A DNA stretch of 64,000 nt from Desulfarculus sp. (GCA_016218705.1 JACRDC010000031.1:1-64000); one strand, 5' to 3'. Shown: positions 49,633 to 59,090, counted from the first letter of the stretch. Program-made: numbers and translations. Notes: generated from the letters alone by a model not told the origin.

Positions 49633-50445
49633 TCATTCCCCCGCCCCCACCGTCACCTCCAGGCCGTACACCTCCGCCGCCTCCAGGCCCAGATGCCCCC
49701 GCAGGTCGCCCTGGTTGAGGGCCAGCTCCAGGCGCTGCTGGGAGTTGAACAGGGCCAGCGGCACGCCGGACGGGGCCTGGCCATAGGCGGCGCTGAGGCC
49801 GCGCACCTCTAGCCCGGCCAGGCGCACCAGGGCCGGACGCCCAGCCAGGAAGGCCTCCACTTGGGCACGCCCCAGGTTGGTCAACAGGTTGCCGAAGCAA
49901 TCGGCCCCCAGCACCTGACCCACCAGCTCCGGGCCACGCGCATAGGGCCGGGGCCAGTCCAATAGCACGGGGCCGGTGAGGGGCGGACCCAGGCGGGCCG
50001 GGTCCAGGCCGGTGGCCAGGCGGGCGGCCACGGGCGCGAAGACGTCGCGGCCATGAAAGGTCTGGCTCACCGGCTGGCGGAAATAGGCCGGCTCGGTCAA
50101 TTCCCAGCCCTGGGTCTGGGGGTCGGCCAGCCAGACCGGCGTGAACAGGCCGTTGTCCGGCCCCACCCAGAACTGCCCCAGGGCCTTTAGCGCCAGGCCC
50201 CGCCGGCTGGTGCCCACGCCCGGGTCCACCACGGCCAGGTGCACCGTCCCCGCCGGAAAGACCCCCAAGGCCGCCTCCAGGGCCAAGGCCCCGGCGCGCA
50301 CGTCCTGGGCGGCGATGCCGTGCTCCAGGTCCACCAGGCGGGCGCTGGGGCAGAGGCTCAAGATCACGCCCTTCATCAGCCCCACGAAAAGGCCGGGGCC
50401 GAAGTCGCTGGTCAGGGTGATGATGGGGCCGGGGGGCTGGTCCAT
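49633..50445 (-). CDS. SAM hydrolase (DUF62, SAM hydroxide adenosyltransferase)
   Basis: 270 residues. ITLTSDFGPGLFVGLMKGVIL, HLAVVDPGVGTSRRGLAL, GPDNGLFTPV and FHGRDVFAPVAARLA are the signatures of the fluorinase-like family that uses water to split S-adenosylmethionine to adenosine and methionine. The ATG at 50445 is chosen since the longer frame (to 50586) shadows the sirtuin gene. It lies 8 nt after that gene. Confidence 0.85.
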   Translation of the reverse strand: MDQPPGPIITLTSDFGPGLFVGLMKGVILSLCPSARLVDLEHGIAAQDVRAGALALEAALGVFPAGTVHLAVVDPGVGTSRRGLALKALGQFWVGPDNGLFTPVWLADPQTQGWELTEPAYFRQPVSQTFHGRDVFAPVAARLATGLDPARLGPPLTGPVLLDWPRPYARGPELVGQVLGADCFGNLLTNLGRAQVEAFLAGRPALVRLAGLEVRGLSAAYGQAPSGVPLALFNSQQRLELALNQGDLRGHLGLEAAEVYGLEVTVGAGE

Positions 50446-50453
50446 GGGCGGTC

Positions 50454-51182
50454 TCAGGCCGGGGCCAGAAGCAGGGGCAGGATGTCGCCGGCCCGGCCCA
50501 GGAGCGACACGTCCACCTGCCCGGTGTTGGGCGTGGCCTCCAGGTTCACCTCGACCACAAAGGCGCCGGCGCGCTTGGCGGTGCACGCCAGGGAGGCCGC
50601 CGGCTGCACCACCGCCGAGGTGCCGATGACCAGCATCACCTGGCAGGCCTCGGCGGCTTGCCAGGCCCGCTCCAAGAGATCGTGGTCCAGGTTTTCGCCG
50701 AACCAGACCACGCCGGGGCGCAATAGCCCGCCACAGGCGCCGCAGCGGGGCAGGTCCGGCAGGTCCAGGCGGCGGTCCTCGCGCTCATCGCCGCAGCCCA
50801 GGCAGCGCAGGCGCCACAGGCTGCCGTGGATCTCCAGGGGGGCGCGGCTGCCGGCCAGGCTGTGCAGGCCGTCCACGTTCTGGGTGATGAGGGTGAACTC
50901 GGCCAGGCGCCGCTCCAGCTCGGCCAGGGCCAGGTGGGCCGGGTTGGGCTGGCAGCGGCTGATGAGTTCCCGCCGCCACTGGTACCAACGCCAGACCAGG
51001 ACCGGGTCGCGGCCAAAGGCCTGGGGCGTGGCCAAGTCCTCGGGGCGATGGTTCTCCCACAGGCCGCCCGGCCCCCGGAAGGTGGGCACCCCCGATTCGG
51101 CCGAGACGCCGGCCCCGCACAGCGCCGCCACCCGCCTGGCCTGGGCCAGGCGGGCGCGCGCCCTCTCCAGATCGTCAGGCAT
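50454..51182 (-). CDS. SIR2-family NAD-dependent protein deacylase
   Basis: 242 residues. LCGAGVSAESGVPTFRG (NAD), TLITQNVDGLHSLAG, and IHGSLWRLRCLGC with a later CGACGG (zinc-binding Cys pairs; catalytic His in HGS) are complete. It would remove acyl groups from lysine using NAD. The ATG at 51182 begins 13 nt after the 51196 gene; the frame to 51287 shadows that gene. Confidence 0.85.
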   Translation of the reverse strand: MPDDLERARARLAQARRVAALCGAGVSAESGVPTFRGPGGLWENHRPEDLATPQAFGRDPVLVWRWYQWRRELISRCQPNPAHLALAELERRLAEFTLITQNVDGLHSLAGSRAPLEIHGSLWRLRCLGCGDEREDRRLDLPDLPRCGACGGLLRPGVVWFGENLDHDLLERAWQAAEACQVMLVIGTSAVVQPAASLACTAKRAGAFVVEVNLEATPNTGQVDVSLLGRAGDILPLLLAPA

Positions 51183-51195
51183 GGGCTTGGCGGTT

Positions 51196-51486
51196 TTAGA
51201 ACTCCACCATGATGGGCTGGCCCATCTCGGAGAACTTGAATTTGCTGAAGACCGAGGCCCCGCTGATGTCCAGGATGCGGAAGTCATCCGGTCCCAGGGC
51301 CTTCTGGAGGTCCTCGCACAGCTCGCCGTAGCGCTCCTCGGCCAGGGCCAGGGGCACCTCCATGAGGATGACGCGCGAGACGCCGCTACCCTTGAGCCGC
51401 CGCACCAGGGTGGGGTGGGTGGAGGACTTGTAGGTGGACAGGGCCAGCATGGCCCCCGCGCCGTAAATGACCACGAAGCACCGCAT
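51196..51486 (-). CDS. Small protein of unknown function
   Basis: 96 residues with alternating strands and helices (CFVVIYGAGAMLALSTYKSS, VSRVILMEVPLALAEERYGELCEDLQKALG). AAGGGGG lies 6 nt before the ATG at 51486. It heads the sirtuin/SAM hydrolase run. No family recognised. Confidence 0.65.
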   Translation of the reverse strand: MRCFVVIYGAGAMLALSTYKSSTHPTLVRRLKGSGVSRVILMEVPLALAEERYGELCEDLQKALGPDDFRILDISGASVFSKFKFSEMGQPIMVEF

Positions 51487-51688
51487 AGTCACCCCCTTGC
51501 TTGGGCCGACCGGGCAAGAGGCCGCGCCAAAAGCTCGATGATTTTCCCGCCCGGGCCACGCCGCCAGCCTTCCGCCATCAATGCCCAGGCTCGTATAGAC
51601 GATAGAGCCCCGGCTGGCCGCCTGTCAAGGGCCGGCAAATGAACAGGCGCCCGCCGCGGGGCGGGCGCCTGGCCTGGGACGGGGGAGG

Positions 51689-51994
51689 CTAGCTGACGGC
51701 GCTGTCGGTCTTGGCGGCCTTCTTCTCGGGCTTGGCCTCGGTCTTCACCTTTTCCTTGCCCTCGGCCGGGGCTTCGTGGCCGCCGCTATCGGCCTGCTTC
51801 TGGGTGGAGGAGTTCTTGCCGGCGTAGTCGGTCACGTACCAACCCGAGCCCTTGAGCTGGAAGGCGCCCAGGCTCATCATCTTGTGCACCTTGCCGCCGC
51901 AATGGGGGCACTTGCTCAGGGGCGGGTCGGAGAATTTTTGCAGGGCCTCGCAGACCTCATGGCATTTGGCGCATTCGTACTCGTAGATCGGCAT
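51689..51994 (-). CDS. FmdB-family zinc-ribbon protein
   Basis: 101 residues. MPIYEYECAKCHEVCEAL and SKCPHCGG give the CxxC...CxxC zinc ribbon, followed by the typical GWYVTDYAGK and a Lys/Glu tail. Proteins of this type may act in gene regulation. The ATG at 51994 has GGAGGAG upstream. Confidence 0.8.
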   Translation of the reverse strand: MPIYEYECAKCHEVCEALQKFSDPPLSKCPHCGGKVHKMMSLGAFQLKGSGWYVTDYAGKNSSTQKQADSGGHEAPAEGKEKVKTEAKPEKKAAKTDSAVS

Positions 51995-52014
51995 GGCGTA
52001 AACTCCTCCTGCTA

Positions 52015-52551
52015 TCAGCACCAAGCCCGGCCGCCGTTGCATGCGGCCTGGGCGTCGTATAGTTCCAAGACTCTATCCAGGTGGGGCAATCTCACCGGCT
52101 TGAGGATATCCTTCGATAGGCCGTGCACCAGGGCCTCCTCGCGCCGCCGCTCATGCTCGCTGGCCTCGAACAGGTGCTGGAAACGGCCGAAGCGCACCAC
52201 GTGCACCAGTTCGTGGGCCATCACGTAGACCAGCAGCGGCAATAAAAGCTCGCTCTGGCCCTCCCGTTGCACGGCGCCCAGCAGGTTGTGGTCCTGCAGG
52301 CAGATGCGGTAGAAGTCCTTGCTCCGCCACTCCCGCGCCAGGGGGGGCCGCCGCAGCCTCAAGACCTGGGCCAGGGCCTGGCGGCTCACCTCGGGGGGTG
52401 TCAGTTGGGCGCGGGTGCGCACCTCGTAGGGATATCGCCGCCAGGAAGAGGCGGAGAGGTGATAATAATCGCTCACCCGCTCCTCGGCCACTTCCAGGGC
52501 CTGGCCCACCACGGCCATCTCGCCAGCCGCGAACCTTCGTCTGCCGGCCAT
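52015..52551 (-). CDS. Metallopeptidase-like protein
   Basis: 178 residues. VYVMAHELVHVVRFG contains HELVH, the HExxH form of zinc peptidases, and EHERRREEALVHGL further on could supply a third ligand. No signal peptide. ATG 52551 has GGGGAG upstream; the frame to 52815 runs across the opposite gene. Precedes fmdB by 20 nt. Substrate unknown. Confidence 0.65.
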   Translation of the reverse strand: MAGRRRFAAGEMAVVGQALEVAEERVSDYYHLSASSWRRYPYEVRTRAQLTPPEVSRQALAQVLRLRRPPLAREWRSKDFYRICLQDHNLLGAVQREGQSELLLPLLVYVMAHELVHVVRFGRFQHLFEASEHERRREEALVHGLSKDILKPVRLPHLDRVLELYDAQAACNGGRAWC

Positions 52552-52729
52552 GCAGCGCTCCCCAGTAAGTCGAATTGAATATAATCCCGCGCCGGGGGGG
52601 GTGCAAGAGCGGGAGGAGAAAATTTTCGGGTGCTGGCCATAGGTTGACAAGCTGGGGGCCGCCGGGGAGAATACGGCCAACCCATGCCGGGTGTGCCCTT
52701 CGCCTTCTATCCCGGGAGTTGAGTTGGCC

Positions 52730-55429
52730 ATGATGTTCCCCCGCGCTGGCCGCCGGCAGGCCGGTTGTACCTTTGTGAATATTGGCCGCGCCCTCTGGGC
52801 GCTGGCTTTGCTCATGGTGTGCGCCCTTGGCCAGGCGGCCTGGGCCGCGCCGGAGCTATTGCCCGGCCGCTATCAGTTGCCGGGCCAGCCGGTCTTCTGC
52901 GAGCTGCGCCCCGCGGGCGAGGGCGCCTGGCAACTTACCTTGTGGCAGGGCGGCCCCCAGGTCCCCGCGCCTGGCGGCCTGGCCCTGAGCGCCCGCCTGC
53001 TGGCCGAGAACGGCGGACCCACCCTGGCCGAGGGCGCGCGCACGGCAGGCGGCCCGCGCCTGGCCGGCGCCTGGCAGGCCCTGCCCTGGTCCTGCTGCCC
53101 GGGCCAGGGCCGCCTGGAGATCGAAATCCTGGCCGCCGACTCCCTGGCCTTCCGGCTCTTCACTCCCAGCCTGGACCAAGCCCCCTGGCCGGTGCTGGCC
53201 GAGCAGGTCTGGCGCCGGGTGGCCGACCTGCCCCAGCCCGACCGGGGCCTGATGCTGGCCGGCGGCTGGCGCCTGGCCTTGTGGTACACCGACCTCTTGC
53301 CCCAGGCCATCCCGGCCGACCCCCAGGAGGGCCTGCTAACCTTGAGCCCCCAGGGCGGCGGTGCCCAGGGCGCCTGGCAAGGCCAAGCCGGCCAAGTCCG
53401 GCTGGAACCCGCCGCCCAGGGCGCCCTTTTCACCTACAGCGATAGCCAGGCCCGTTTCGAGATCAAGGCCGACCTGCGCCCCCTGGCCCAGGGCCTGGCC
53501 TATGAGGGCCATTTTCTCTCCACTCTGGGCGAGGGCCGCTTGTTGCTCACCCGCCTGGGCCTGCCCGCCCAGCCGCCGGGCAATCCCCTGGCCGGCCAGG
53601 GCGAGCTGAGCGGCCTGTGGGTGGACCGCCGCACGGGCAGCGACTTCGTGCTCATCAAAGGCGGCGCCCAGGCCCTGGAGTTCACCGCCTATGGCGGCGA
53701 CCGGGAGCGCCCCCGCTACCTGAGCCAGGGCCAGGCCCGGGCCGTGGCCCCTGGCCTGCTGGAAGGCACGGCCCAGGACCAGAAGGGCCAGTGCTGCGGC
53801 AACCAGGCCCGCTTGAGCTTCAAGGTGCTCTCGCCCGAGCGCATTCAGGCGCGGGCCTTGTGGTGGCCCCAGGACCGCCCCGACCCCGGCACCCCCCTGG
53901 AGGAGCCCTACCTGCTGGAACGGGCGCGGCCGGCCAGCCTAACCCCCGCCGAGGACAACGGCGACCAGTGGCCAGAGGTCTTCACGCCCCAGCCCGGGCT
54001 TTTGGCCCCTGGCGCCGGGGCGGTTCGCGTGCGCTTCAACTGGCAGCCCAGCGCCCCCGGCCAGGTGGCCACTTTGTTCTGCCAGGGCGGTCACGGCCAG
54101 GAGCTGGACCTTTTCATGGACGCCCAGGGCCGTCTGGCCGGCCGCCTGGCCACGGCGGGTGGCCTGGTAAGCGCCCAATCCCAGGCCCCGGTCAGCCCCA
54201 ACCAGCCACACGAGGCCTGGCTGTTCTACCGGGCCGGTGGTCAGTTGCGCCTGGTGCTGGACGGCCGGGAGGTGGCCTCCACGCCCCTGCCCCAGCCCTG
54301 GAACGGCTCGCGCTCGCCCTACCTGGTGGGGGCCAGCCGCTGGCCCCTACGCGACTTTGAGGGGTCCATTGAAAACGTGGACCTGTGGCAGGAGCCGCCC
54401 GACCCGGCGGCGCCCGGCCCGCCCACGCTCACCCTGAAGCTCTCGGAGCCGCCGGAAGAACCCACCCCGGTCCCGGCCTCGGTCCAGGGGACCGCCACGG
54501 CCCCCCTGCTGCGTCTGTACAACCCCCGCCTGCTGCGCCACGCCTACGCCGTGGGCCAGGAACAGGCCCAGGACCTGCATGCCCAGGGCTATGCCTCGCA
54601 AGGTCCGGTTGGCCGCCTGTGGCTGGAGCCCCAGCCCGGCGGCCTGGAGCTGTGGGCCTTCCGCCACCGTGAGCAGGGCCACACCTTGTTGCAGACCCAG
54701 GACTCGGCCCCGCCGGGATTTGAGCCCCTGGGCCGCCTGGGCTATGTCCTGGGACAGGCGCGAGGTCCCAGCCAAGCTCTCCATCAGTTGGAAGGCGGCT
54801 TTGACGACTCCTTGCGCGGGCGGAAGATTACCGACCTGCTCTACACCAGCCGTGGCGACCTGCTGCCCCGGCTCCAGGAGCAGGGCTACGGCCCCCCGCG
54901 CCTAATCTGCCATCTGGCGCCCGAGCCCGAGCCCACGCTGTCCGCGCCCCTGACCTACACCTGGCAAGGGGCCTGGGGCGGCGACGGCTGGGGGCGCTTC
55001 TTCATCCTGACCCAGGGCCAGGATCTCTTGCTCTACTGGTACTACGGCGAGTCCAGCGGCCCCCGCTACCTGGGCCGCCTGCGCATGAACCCCGAGGGCC
55101 AGGCCGCCCAAGGCCTGGCCGTGGGCCAGCCCGGACCCATGGCCACCTACTACCGCCTGGAACTGGCCTTTGACCTCCAGGCACCCCAGGGTCCGCGCCT
55201 GCGGCTCAAATCCTGGCGCCTGGCCGCTCCCCTGGACGACGGCCGCCTGGTCAGCTTCGTCAAGCCCCAGCTTACCGAAAGCCTGCTGGTCAAGACCGGC
55301 CAGACCGTCCCAGACGAGGAGACGGCCACGCTGGAGCGCTTCATGGCCGGCGCGGCCAGCGACCCCCAGGCCCAGTACCAGGCGGCCCTGGAGCAGGCGC
55401 GGGGCCAGGACCGCCTGCTGGAGCGCTAG
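52730..55429 (+). CDS. Large secreted protein with LamG-like and DUF5648-like domains
   Basis: 899 residues. A signal peptide (ALWALALLMVCALGQAAWAAPE) leads into a beta-rich region of about 420 residues, then a concanavalin/LamG-like sandwich (RVRFNWQPSAPGQVATLF to RDFEGSIENVDLWQEP), then a segment LRLYNPRLLRHAYAVGQEQAQDLHAQGY resembling DUF5648 repeats, and a final beta domain. The ATG at 52730 (or 52733) has GGGAG upstream. Likely outer surface or secreted; ligand unknown. Confidence 0.65.
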   Translation: MMFPRAGRRQAGCTFVNIGRALWALALLMVCALGQAAWAAPELLPGRYQLPGQPVFCELRPAGEGAWQLTLWQGGPQVPAPGGLALSARLLAENGGPTLAEGARTAGGPRLAGAWQALPWSCCPGQGRLEIEILAADSLAFRLFTPSLDQAPWPVLAEQVWRRVADLPQPDRGLMLAGGWRLALWYTDLLPQAIPADPQEGLLTLSPQGGGAQGAWQGQAGQVRLEPAAQGALFTYSDSQARFEIKADLRPLAQGLAYEGHFLSTLGEGRLLLTRLGLPAQPPGNPLAGQGELSGLWVDRRTGSDFVLIKGGAQALEFTAYGGDRERPRYLSQGQARAVAPGLLEGTAQDQKGQCCGNQARLSFKVLSPERIQARALWWPQDRPDPGTPLEEPYLLERARPASLTPAEDNGDQWPEVFTPQPGLLAPGAGAVRVRFNWQPSAPGQVATLFCQGGHGQELDLFMDAQGRLAGRLATAGGLVSAQSQAPVSPNQPHEAWLFYRAGGQLRLVLDGREVASTPLPQPWNGSRSPYLVGASRWPLRDFEGSIENVDLWQEPPDPAAPGPPTLTLKLSEPPEEPTPVPASVQGTATAPLLRLYNPRLLRHAYAVGQEQAQDLHAQGYASQGPVGRLWLEPQPGGLELWAFRHREQGHTLLQTQDSAPPGFEPLGRLGYVLGQARGPSQALHQLEGGFDDSLRGRKITDLLYTSRGDLLPRLQEQGYGPPRLICHLAPEPEPTLSAPLTYTWQGAWGGDGWGRFFILTQGQDLLLYWYYGESSGPRYLGRLRMNPEGQAAQGLAVGQPGPMATYYRLELAFDLQAPQGPRLRLKSWRLAAPLDDGRLVSFVKPQLTESLLVKTGQTVPDEETATLERFMAGAASDPQAQYQAALEQARGQDRLLER

Positions 55430-55463
55430 GCATGCGCCAGTCCACGAACAGAAAGGCAACGGC

Positions 55464-56186
55464 GTGAACGCCAAGGAACAGATACGTGAGCAACTGCTGG
55501 CGCGCTGGCGGGAGCTATGGCCCCAGGAACCCGGCCCGCCCCGGCCCCCGGTCTTCGCCGGGCACAACCGGGCCGCCGAGCGCCTGCGCCGCCAGGTGGA
55601 GTACGTCAAGGCCCGCACCATCCTGGTGTTGCCCGACCCGGTGCTCTTGCAGGTGCGCATCAACGCCCTGCAGGACGGCAAGACGCTCATCGCCGCCACC
55701 CCGGGCCTGAAGCAGGGGCTGGTGCGCCTCAACCCCCAGGACGTGGCCCTGCATTTGCGCAGCCGGATGTTGCGCGGCGGCTCCCTGACCCAGGCCGGCG
55801 GTCAGGCGCTGCGCCTGCCCCAATCCCGCCTGGGGCGCATTGACCTGGTGGTGGCGCCGGTGGTGGCCGTGGACCAGGCAGGCGTGCTGCTTGGCGATGG
55901 ACGAGGCCTGGCTGACCTGCTCTGCGCCCTGCTGTGGCGCCTGGGGGCCTTGGGGCCGGCCACGCCGCTGGCGGTGCTGGCCGCCCCGGAGATGGTGGTT
56001 GACGAACTGCCCCACGAGCCCTGGGACCAGCGGGCCAGCCTGGTGGTCACCCCGGAGGAGGCGCGGCGCCACCCGCCGGAGCCGCCCAGCCTGGCCGGGC
56101 TCAAGGACCTGCCGCCCCGCCTGGCCGGCCTGCCCCTGGTGCAGGCCCTGCTGGGCATGCCCGCCAAGGAACAGGCCAGAGGCTGA
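55464..56186 (+). CDS. 5-formyltetrahydrofolate cyclo-ligase-like protein
   Basis: 240 residues. The opening block ARTILVLPDPVLLQVRINALQDGKTLIAATPGL matches the COG0212/MTHFSD-type proteins, in which nucleotide and folate bind near such a segment; GRIDLVVAPVVAVDQAGVLLGDGRGLADL fits the later core. GTG 55464 has AAAGG upstream; the longer frame shadows the preceding gene. Folate specificity is not certain. Starts 34 nt after the secreted protein gene. Confidence 0.65.
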   Translation: MNAKEQIREQLLARWRELWPQEPGPPRPPVFAGHNRAAERLRRQVEYVKARTILVLPDPVLLQVRINALQDGKTLIAATPGLKQGLVRLNPQDVALHLRSRMLRGGSLTQAGGQALRLPQSRLGRIDLVVAPVVAVDQAGVLLGDGRGLADLLCALLWRLGALGPATPLAVLAAPEMVVDELPHEPWDQRASLVVTPEEARRHPPEPPSLAGLKDLPPRLAGLPLVQALLGMPAKEQARG

Positions 56187-56523
56187 CACCGGCGCCAGCC
56201 CAGCAAGGAAATAAGGCGCAAAAACGCACGGGCGGAAGCAACCCCCGCCCCTACATCGAGAAAAGGCAATTATAGCGTTGCCTTAATGTAGGGGCGGGGT
56301 TTATCCCCACCCGTGTGTCACATCGTCAAAGCTAATGAGGCACTCGACCGCCAGTCGCGCTTCATACCAAGTTGCGATCAAACGAGTAGTTTGATCGCAA
56401 CTTGGTATGCGGGCCATGGATGGCCCGCCGGGCGCGAAAGCGCCCGGGAGGCCGGGCAAAACCACGTTTTTGCCCGGCCGATCAGCAATCAAAGCCAGGG
56501 ATGGCTTTGATTGCATATTGGTA
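56187..56523. other. Intergenic stretch filled by two fold-back repeats
   Basis: Contains the fold-back at 56227-56315 and hairpin array copy C at 56364-56524, with only short unique spacers. The two flanking genes converge, so their transcripts run into this region and no promoter is expected. Confidence 0.7.
56227..56315. repeat. 89-bp fold-back repeat with REP-like arms
   Basis: Arms at 56227-56256 and 56286-56315 match at about 23 of 30 positions (CACGGG outermost, CCCCGCCCCTACAT innermost). Between them AAGGCAA and TTGCCTT form another stem. The right arm is the same unit as 43743-43766 with one change. Confidence 0.7.
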
Positions 56524-56524
56524 T
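56364..56524 (+). repeat. Hairpin-array repeat, copy C (161 bp)
   Basis: The cleanest copy. Hairpin 1 (56364-56408) has perfect 20-bp arms, ATACCAAGTTGCGATCAAAC, around GAGTA. Hairpin 2 is GCGGGCC/GGCCCGC (56409-56428). Hairpin 3 (56429-56446) is CGGGCGC-GAAA-GCGCCCG. Hairpin 4 (56450-56479) is GGCCGGGCAAAA/TTTTGCCCGGCC. Hairpin 5 (56485-56514) has 13-bp arms GCAATCAAAGCCA. It ends ATATTGGTAT, and the TGA stop of the leftward gene uses its last base. Confidence 0.9.
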
Positions 56525-57045
56525 CAGTCCTTCTTCAGCAGATTGGAGGCCCCCTTCTGGGTCAGCTCCCACCAGGGGGTGTCACCCGGCGCGGCGGGCT
56601 TGGCCGGCGGCGCGGCGGCCGGGCGCGTCTGGGGGGGCGGGGGGGTGGGCCGGGCCTGGGGCGGCTGGGCCGTGGGCCGGGCCTGGGGCGGCTGGGCCGG
56701 GTTGACGGTCTGCACCGCCGCTGGGGCCGCCGCCGGGGCTGACTGGGCCGGGGCCGAGGCTGGCCGGGCGGCGGGTTGGGGCCGGCTGCCCAGCCGGGGC
56801 AAGAGGGCCGCGAAGGTGTCTTGCAGGTCGGGCTGGTACTCCAGGCGTTTGCCTACCTGGGCCAGGGGCACGCTCTCGCGCAGGCCGGTGAGCCCCAGGT
56901 TGTCGTCCAGCAAGAACAGCACCGCCTCCTCGCCGGCCAGGCGCAGGGCGTAGTGGTTCTTGAAGGTGACCCGCGAGGCGGTATGGCCGGTGCCCACCTG
57001 GGTCTGCTTGGTTTCCAGATAGATTCCCTCTTGCACCTGGTTCAT
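56524..57045 (-). CDS. Pro/Ala-rich protein coupled to PilZ
   Basis: 173 residues. A folded start (MNQVQEGIYLETKQTQ, then ALRLAGEEAVLFLLDDN) of about 90 residues is followed by a long Pro/Ala/Gln linker with repeated PPQARPT units and a short helical tail. The ATG at 57045 overlaps the PilZ stop (ATGA) and has GGAG 6 nt upstream. It is likely a partner of the PilZ protein. Hairpin array C abuts its stop codon. Confidence 0.6.
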   Translation of the reverse strand: MNQVQEGIYLETKQTQVGTGHTASRVTFKNHYALRLAGEEAVLFLLDDNLGLTGLRESVPLAQVGKRLEYQPDLQDTFAALLPRLGSRPQPAARPASAPAQSAPAAAPAAVQTVNPAQPPQARPTAQPPQARPTPPPPQTRPAAAPPAKPAAPGDTPWWELTQKGASNLLKKD

Positions 57046-57497
57046 GAAAAACTCCGGGATGAGGTTTCGCGCCCCGGCGAGGGGCTGGGCGAGGCGCTGA
57101 GCAGGCGCCGCCAGTTCTGGGGCAGGCCCTGGGCGGCGCCGAACCTGGCGCCCACCCTGAAGGGCCACTCCTGGCCGTCATCGTCGCGGTTGGTCCAGCG
57201 CACCTGGGCCAGCAGGCGCCAGGTGCCCCCGCTGGGCGCGGTGATGGCCACCTCCAGGGGAAAGTCCTGGGGCGACTCCAGGCAGCGGTTGAGGTGGAAG
57301 CCATCCAGGGCCAGGCTGGGCAGGGCCAGGCAGCAGCCGTCCTCCGAGAGGTTGACCACCCGGGCCGGTTGGGTCTTGGTCAAGCCAGCGCCGCCCTCGC
57401 CGTCCAGCACCAGGATGCTGGCCTCCAAGCGCTGCTCCAGGCGCTCGCGGCTGCGCCTCTTGAGTATCCCGCTCAACCACCGCAGGTTAGTGGCCAT
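57042..57497 (-). CDS. PilZ domain protein
   Basis: 151 residues from ATG 57497 (ATG 57524 possible). The cyclic di-GMP motif is complete: R19-x3-R23 in RERLEQR and NLSEDG (N49, S51, G54), followed by the beta barrel (FPLEVAITAPSGGTWRLLAQVRW). It would report the cyclic di-GMP made by cyclases such as the two encoded earlier in this window. Overlaps the next gene as ATGA. Confidence 0.8.
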   Translation of the reverse strand: MATNLRWLSGILKRRSRERLEQRLEASILVLDGEGGAGLTKTQPARVVNLSEDGCCLALPSLALDGFHLNRCLESPQDFPLEVAITAPSGGTWRLLAQVRWTNRDDDGQEWPFRVGARFGAAQGLPQNWRRLLSASPSPSPGRETSSRSFS

Positions 57498-57529
57498 GAC
57501 CACCCGCCTAGCCAGATTGTCCATGCAAG

Positions 57530-57558
57530 TTGTAGCGCTACTTATTTCACTCTATACT
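57530..57558 (+). promoter_or_regulatory. Promoter of glgA
   Basis: TTGTAG (57530-57535) and TATACT (57553-57558) are 17 nt apart, 54 nt before the start. GTAGCGCTAC at 57532-57541 is a palindrome over the -35 region. Confidence 0.45.
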
Positions 57559-57611
57559 TTCCAAAAAAAATTCACAATACACCTTGGCAAATCCATGACC
57601 CGGGAGCGCCC

Positions 57612-59090
57612 ATGACCGCCTTGAGCTCAGCCGCCGCCCTGAAGGTCCTGTTCGCGGCCAGTGAGATAGCCCCCTTTGCCAAGACCGGCGGCCTGGGCGA
57701 CGTGGCCGGCAGCCTGCCCCCGGCCTTGGCCCGCCTGGGCCTGGAGGTGCTGTTGGTCATGCCCTTGCACCGTCAGGTGGACCGCCAGGCCCACGGCCTG
57801 ACCAACAGCGGCCTGACGCTCGGGGTGCCGGCTGGCGGGCGGTCTTACCCGGCCACGGTCTGGGAGGGGCGCCTGCCGGGATGCCGCGTGTTTTTCCTGG
57901 AGAACCAGGAGCTCTTCGACCGGCCGGCGCTCTACGGCCTGCCAGGGGGCGACTTCGCCGACAACCCCCTGCGTTTCACGTGGTTCTGCCGGGGGGCGAT
58001 CGAACTGGCCCGGGCCTTGGATTACAAAGCCCGGGTGGTGCACGCCCACGACTGGCAGACCGCGCTCCTGCCGGCCATGCTCTCCACCGGCGCCTGGGAC
58101 CCGGGTCCGCTGGCCGGGGCGGTCACGGTGCTGACCATCCACAACCTGGCCTACCAGGGCATCTACCCCCGCCCCGCCTTTGGCCTCACCGGCCTACCGG
58201 CCTGGCTGGACTCGCCCCGGGGCTCGGAGTTCTGGGGCAACACCTCCCTGCTCAAGGCCGGCCTGGTCACGGCCCGCGCCCTGACCACGGTCAGCCCCAC
58301 CTATGCCCAGGAGATACAGACCCCCGATGGCGGCCACGGCCTGGAGGGCGTGCTGCTGGAGCGCCGGGCCGACCTGCACGGCATCTTGAACGGCGCCGAC
58401 TATGGCCAATGGTCGCCCGAGGCCGACCCCCTCCTGCCCGCGGTCTTTTCCGCCGGCGACCTGGCGGGCAAACAGACCTGCCGCCGCGCCCTGCTGGAGA
58501 CCCTGGGCCTGGAGCCCGCCGGCCCCCAGACCACGGTGCTAGGCTCCGTGGGCCGCCTGGCCTATCAAAAGGGCGTGGACCTCTTGCCCGCCGCCCTGCC
58601 CCGCCTGCTCTTGGACGATGTGCGCATCTGCCTTCTGGGCTCGGGCGAGGCCCAGTATGAAGAGCCCCTGAAGCGCCTGGCCGCCGCCTACCCGGGGCGG
58701 CTGGGCCTCAAGCTCACTTTCAGCGAGGACCTGGCCCATCTCATCACCGCCGGCTGCCACGCCCTGATGATGCCCAGCCGTTACGAGCCTTGCGGCCTCA
58801 ACCAGATCTACGCCCTGCGTTACGGTACCGCGCCGGTGGTGCGGGCCACCGGTGGGCTCAAGGACACGGTGCTGCCCTTTGACCCGCTCACGGGCCAGGG
58901 CACGGGCTTTGTCTTCGATCATTTCTCGCCGGGCGAGCTGACCTGCGCCCTGCGCGAGGCCCTGTGGACCAAGGCGCGTCCCGGCCTGTGGGACCGCCTG
59001 ATGCAAAACGCCATGGCCCAGGACTTCTCCTGGCAAAGGAGCGCCCAGGCCTACGCCAGCCTCTACGCCAGCCTACTGGGGACCGTTTAA
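57612..59090 (+). CDS. glgA: Glycogen synthase (GT5)
   Basis: 492 residues. Transfers glucose from ADP-glucose to a glycogen chain. KVLFAASEIAPFAKTGGLGDVAGSLP contains the KTGGL nucleotide-sugar site (K24), VVHAHDWQTALLP and VLTIHNLAYQG follow, and SRYEPCGLNQIYALRYGTAPVVRATGGLKDTV is the C-terminal donor site. ATG 57612 has GGGAG upstream; the frame to 57294 shadows the PilZ gene. No other glycogen gene is near. Confidence 0.9.
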   Translation: MTALSSAAALKVLFAASEIAPFAKTGGLGDVAGSLPPALARLGLEVLLVMPLHRQVDRQAHGLTNSGLTLGVPAGGRSYPATVWEGRLPGCRVFFLENQELFDRPALYGLPGGDFADNPLRFTWFCRGAIELARALDYKARVVHAHDWQTALLPAMLSTGAWDPGPLAGAVTVLTIHNLAYQGIYPRPAFGLTGLPAWLDSPRGSEFWGNTSLLKAGLVTARALTTVSPTYAQEIQTPDGGHGLEGVLLERRADLHGILNGADYGQWSPEADPLLPAVFSAGDLAGKQTCRRALLETLGLEPAGPQTTVLGSVGRLAYQKGVDLLPAALPRLLLDDVRICLLGSGEAQYEEPLKRLAAAYPGRLGLKLTFSEDLAHLITAGCHALMMPSRYEPCGLNQIYALRYGTAPVVRATGGLKDTVLPFDPLTGQGTGFVFDHFSPGELTCALREALWTKARPGLWDRLMQNAMAQDFSWQRSAQAYASLYASLLGTV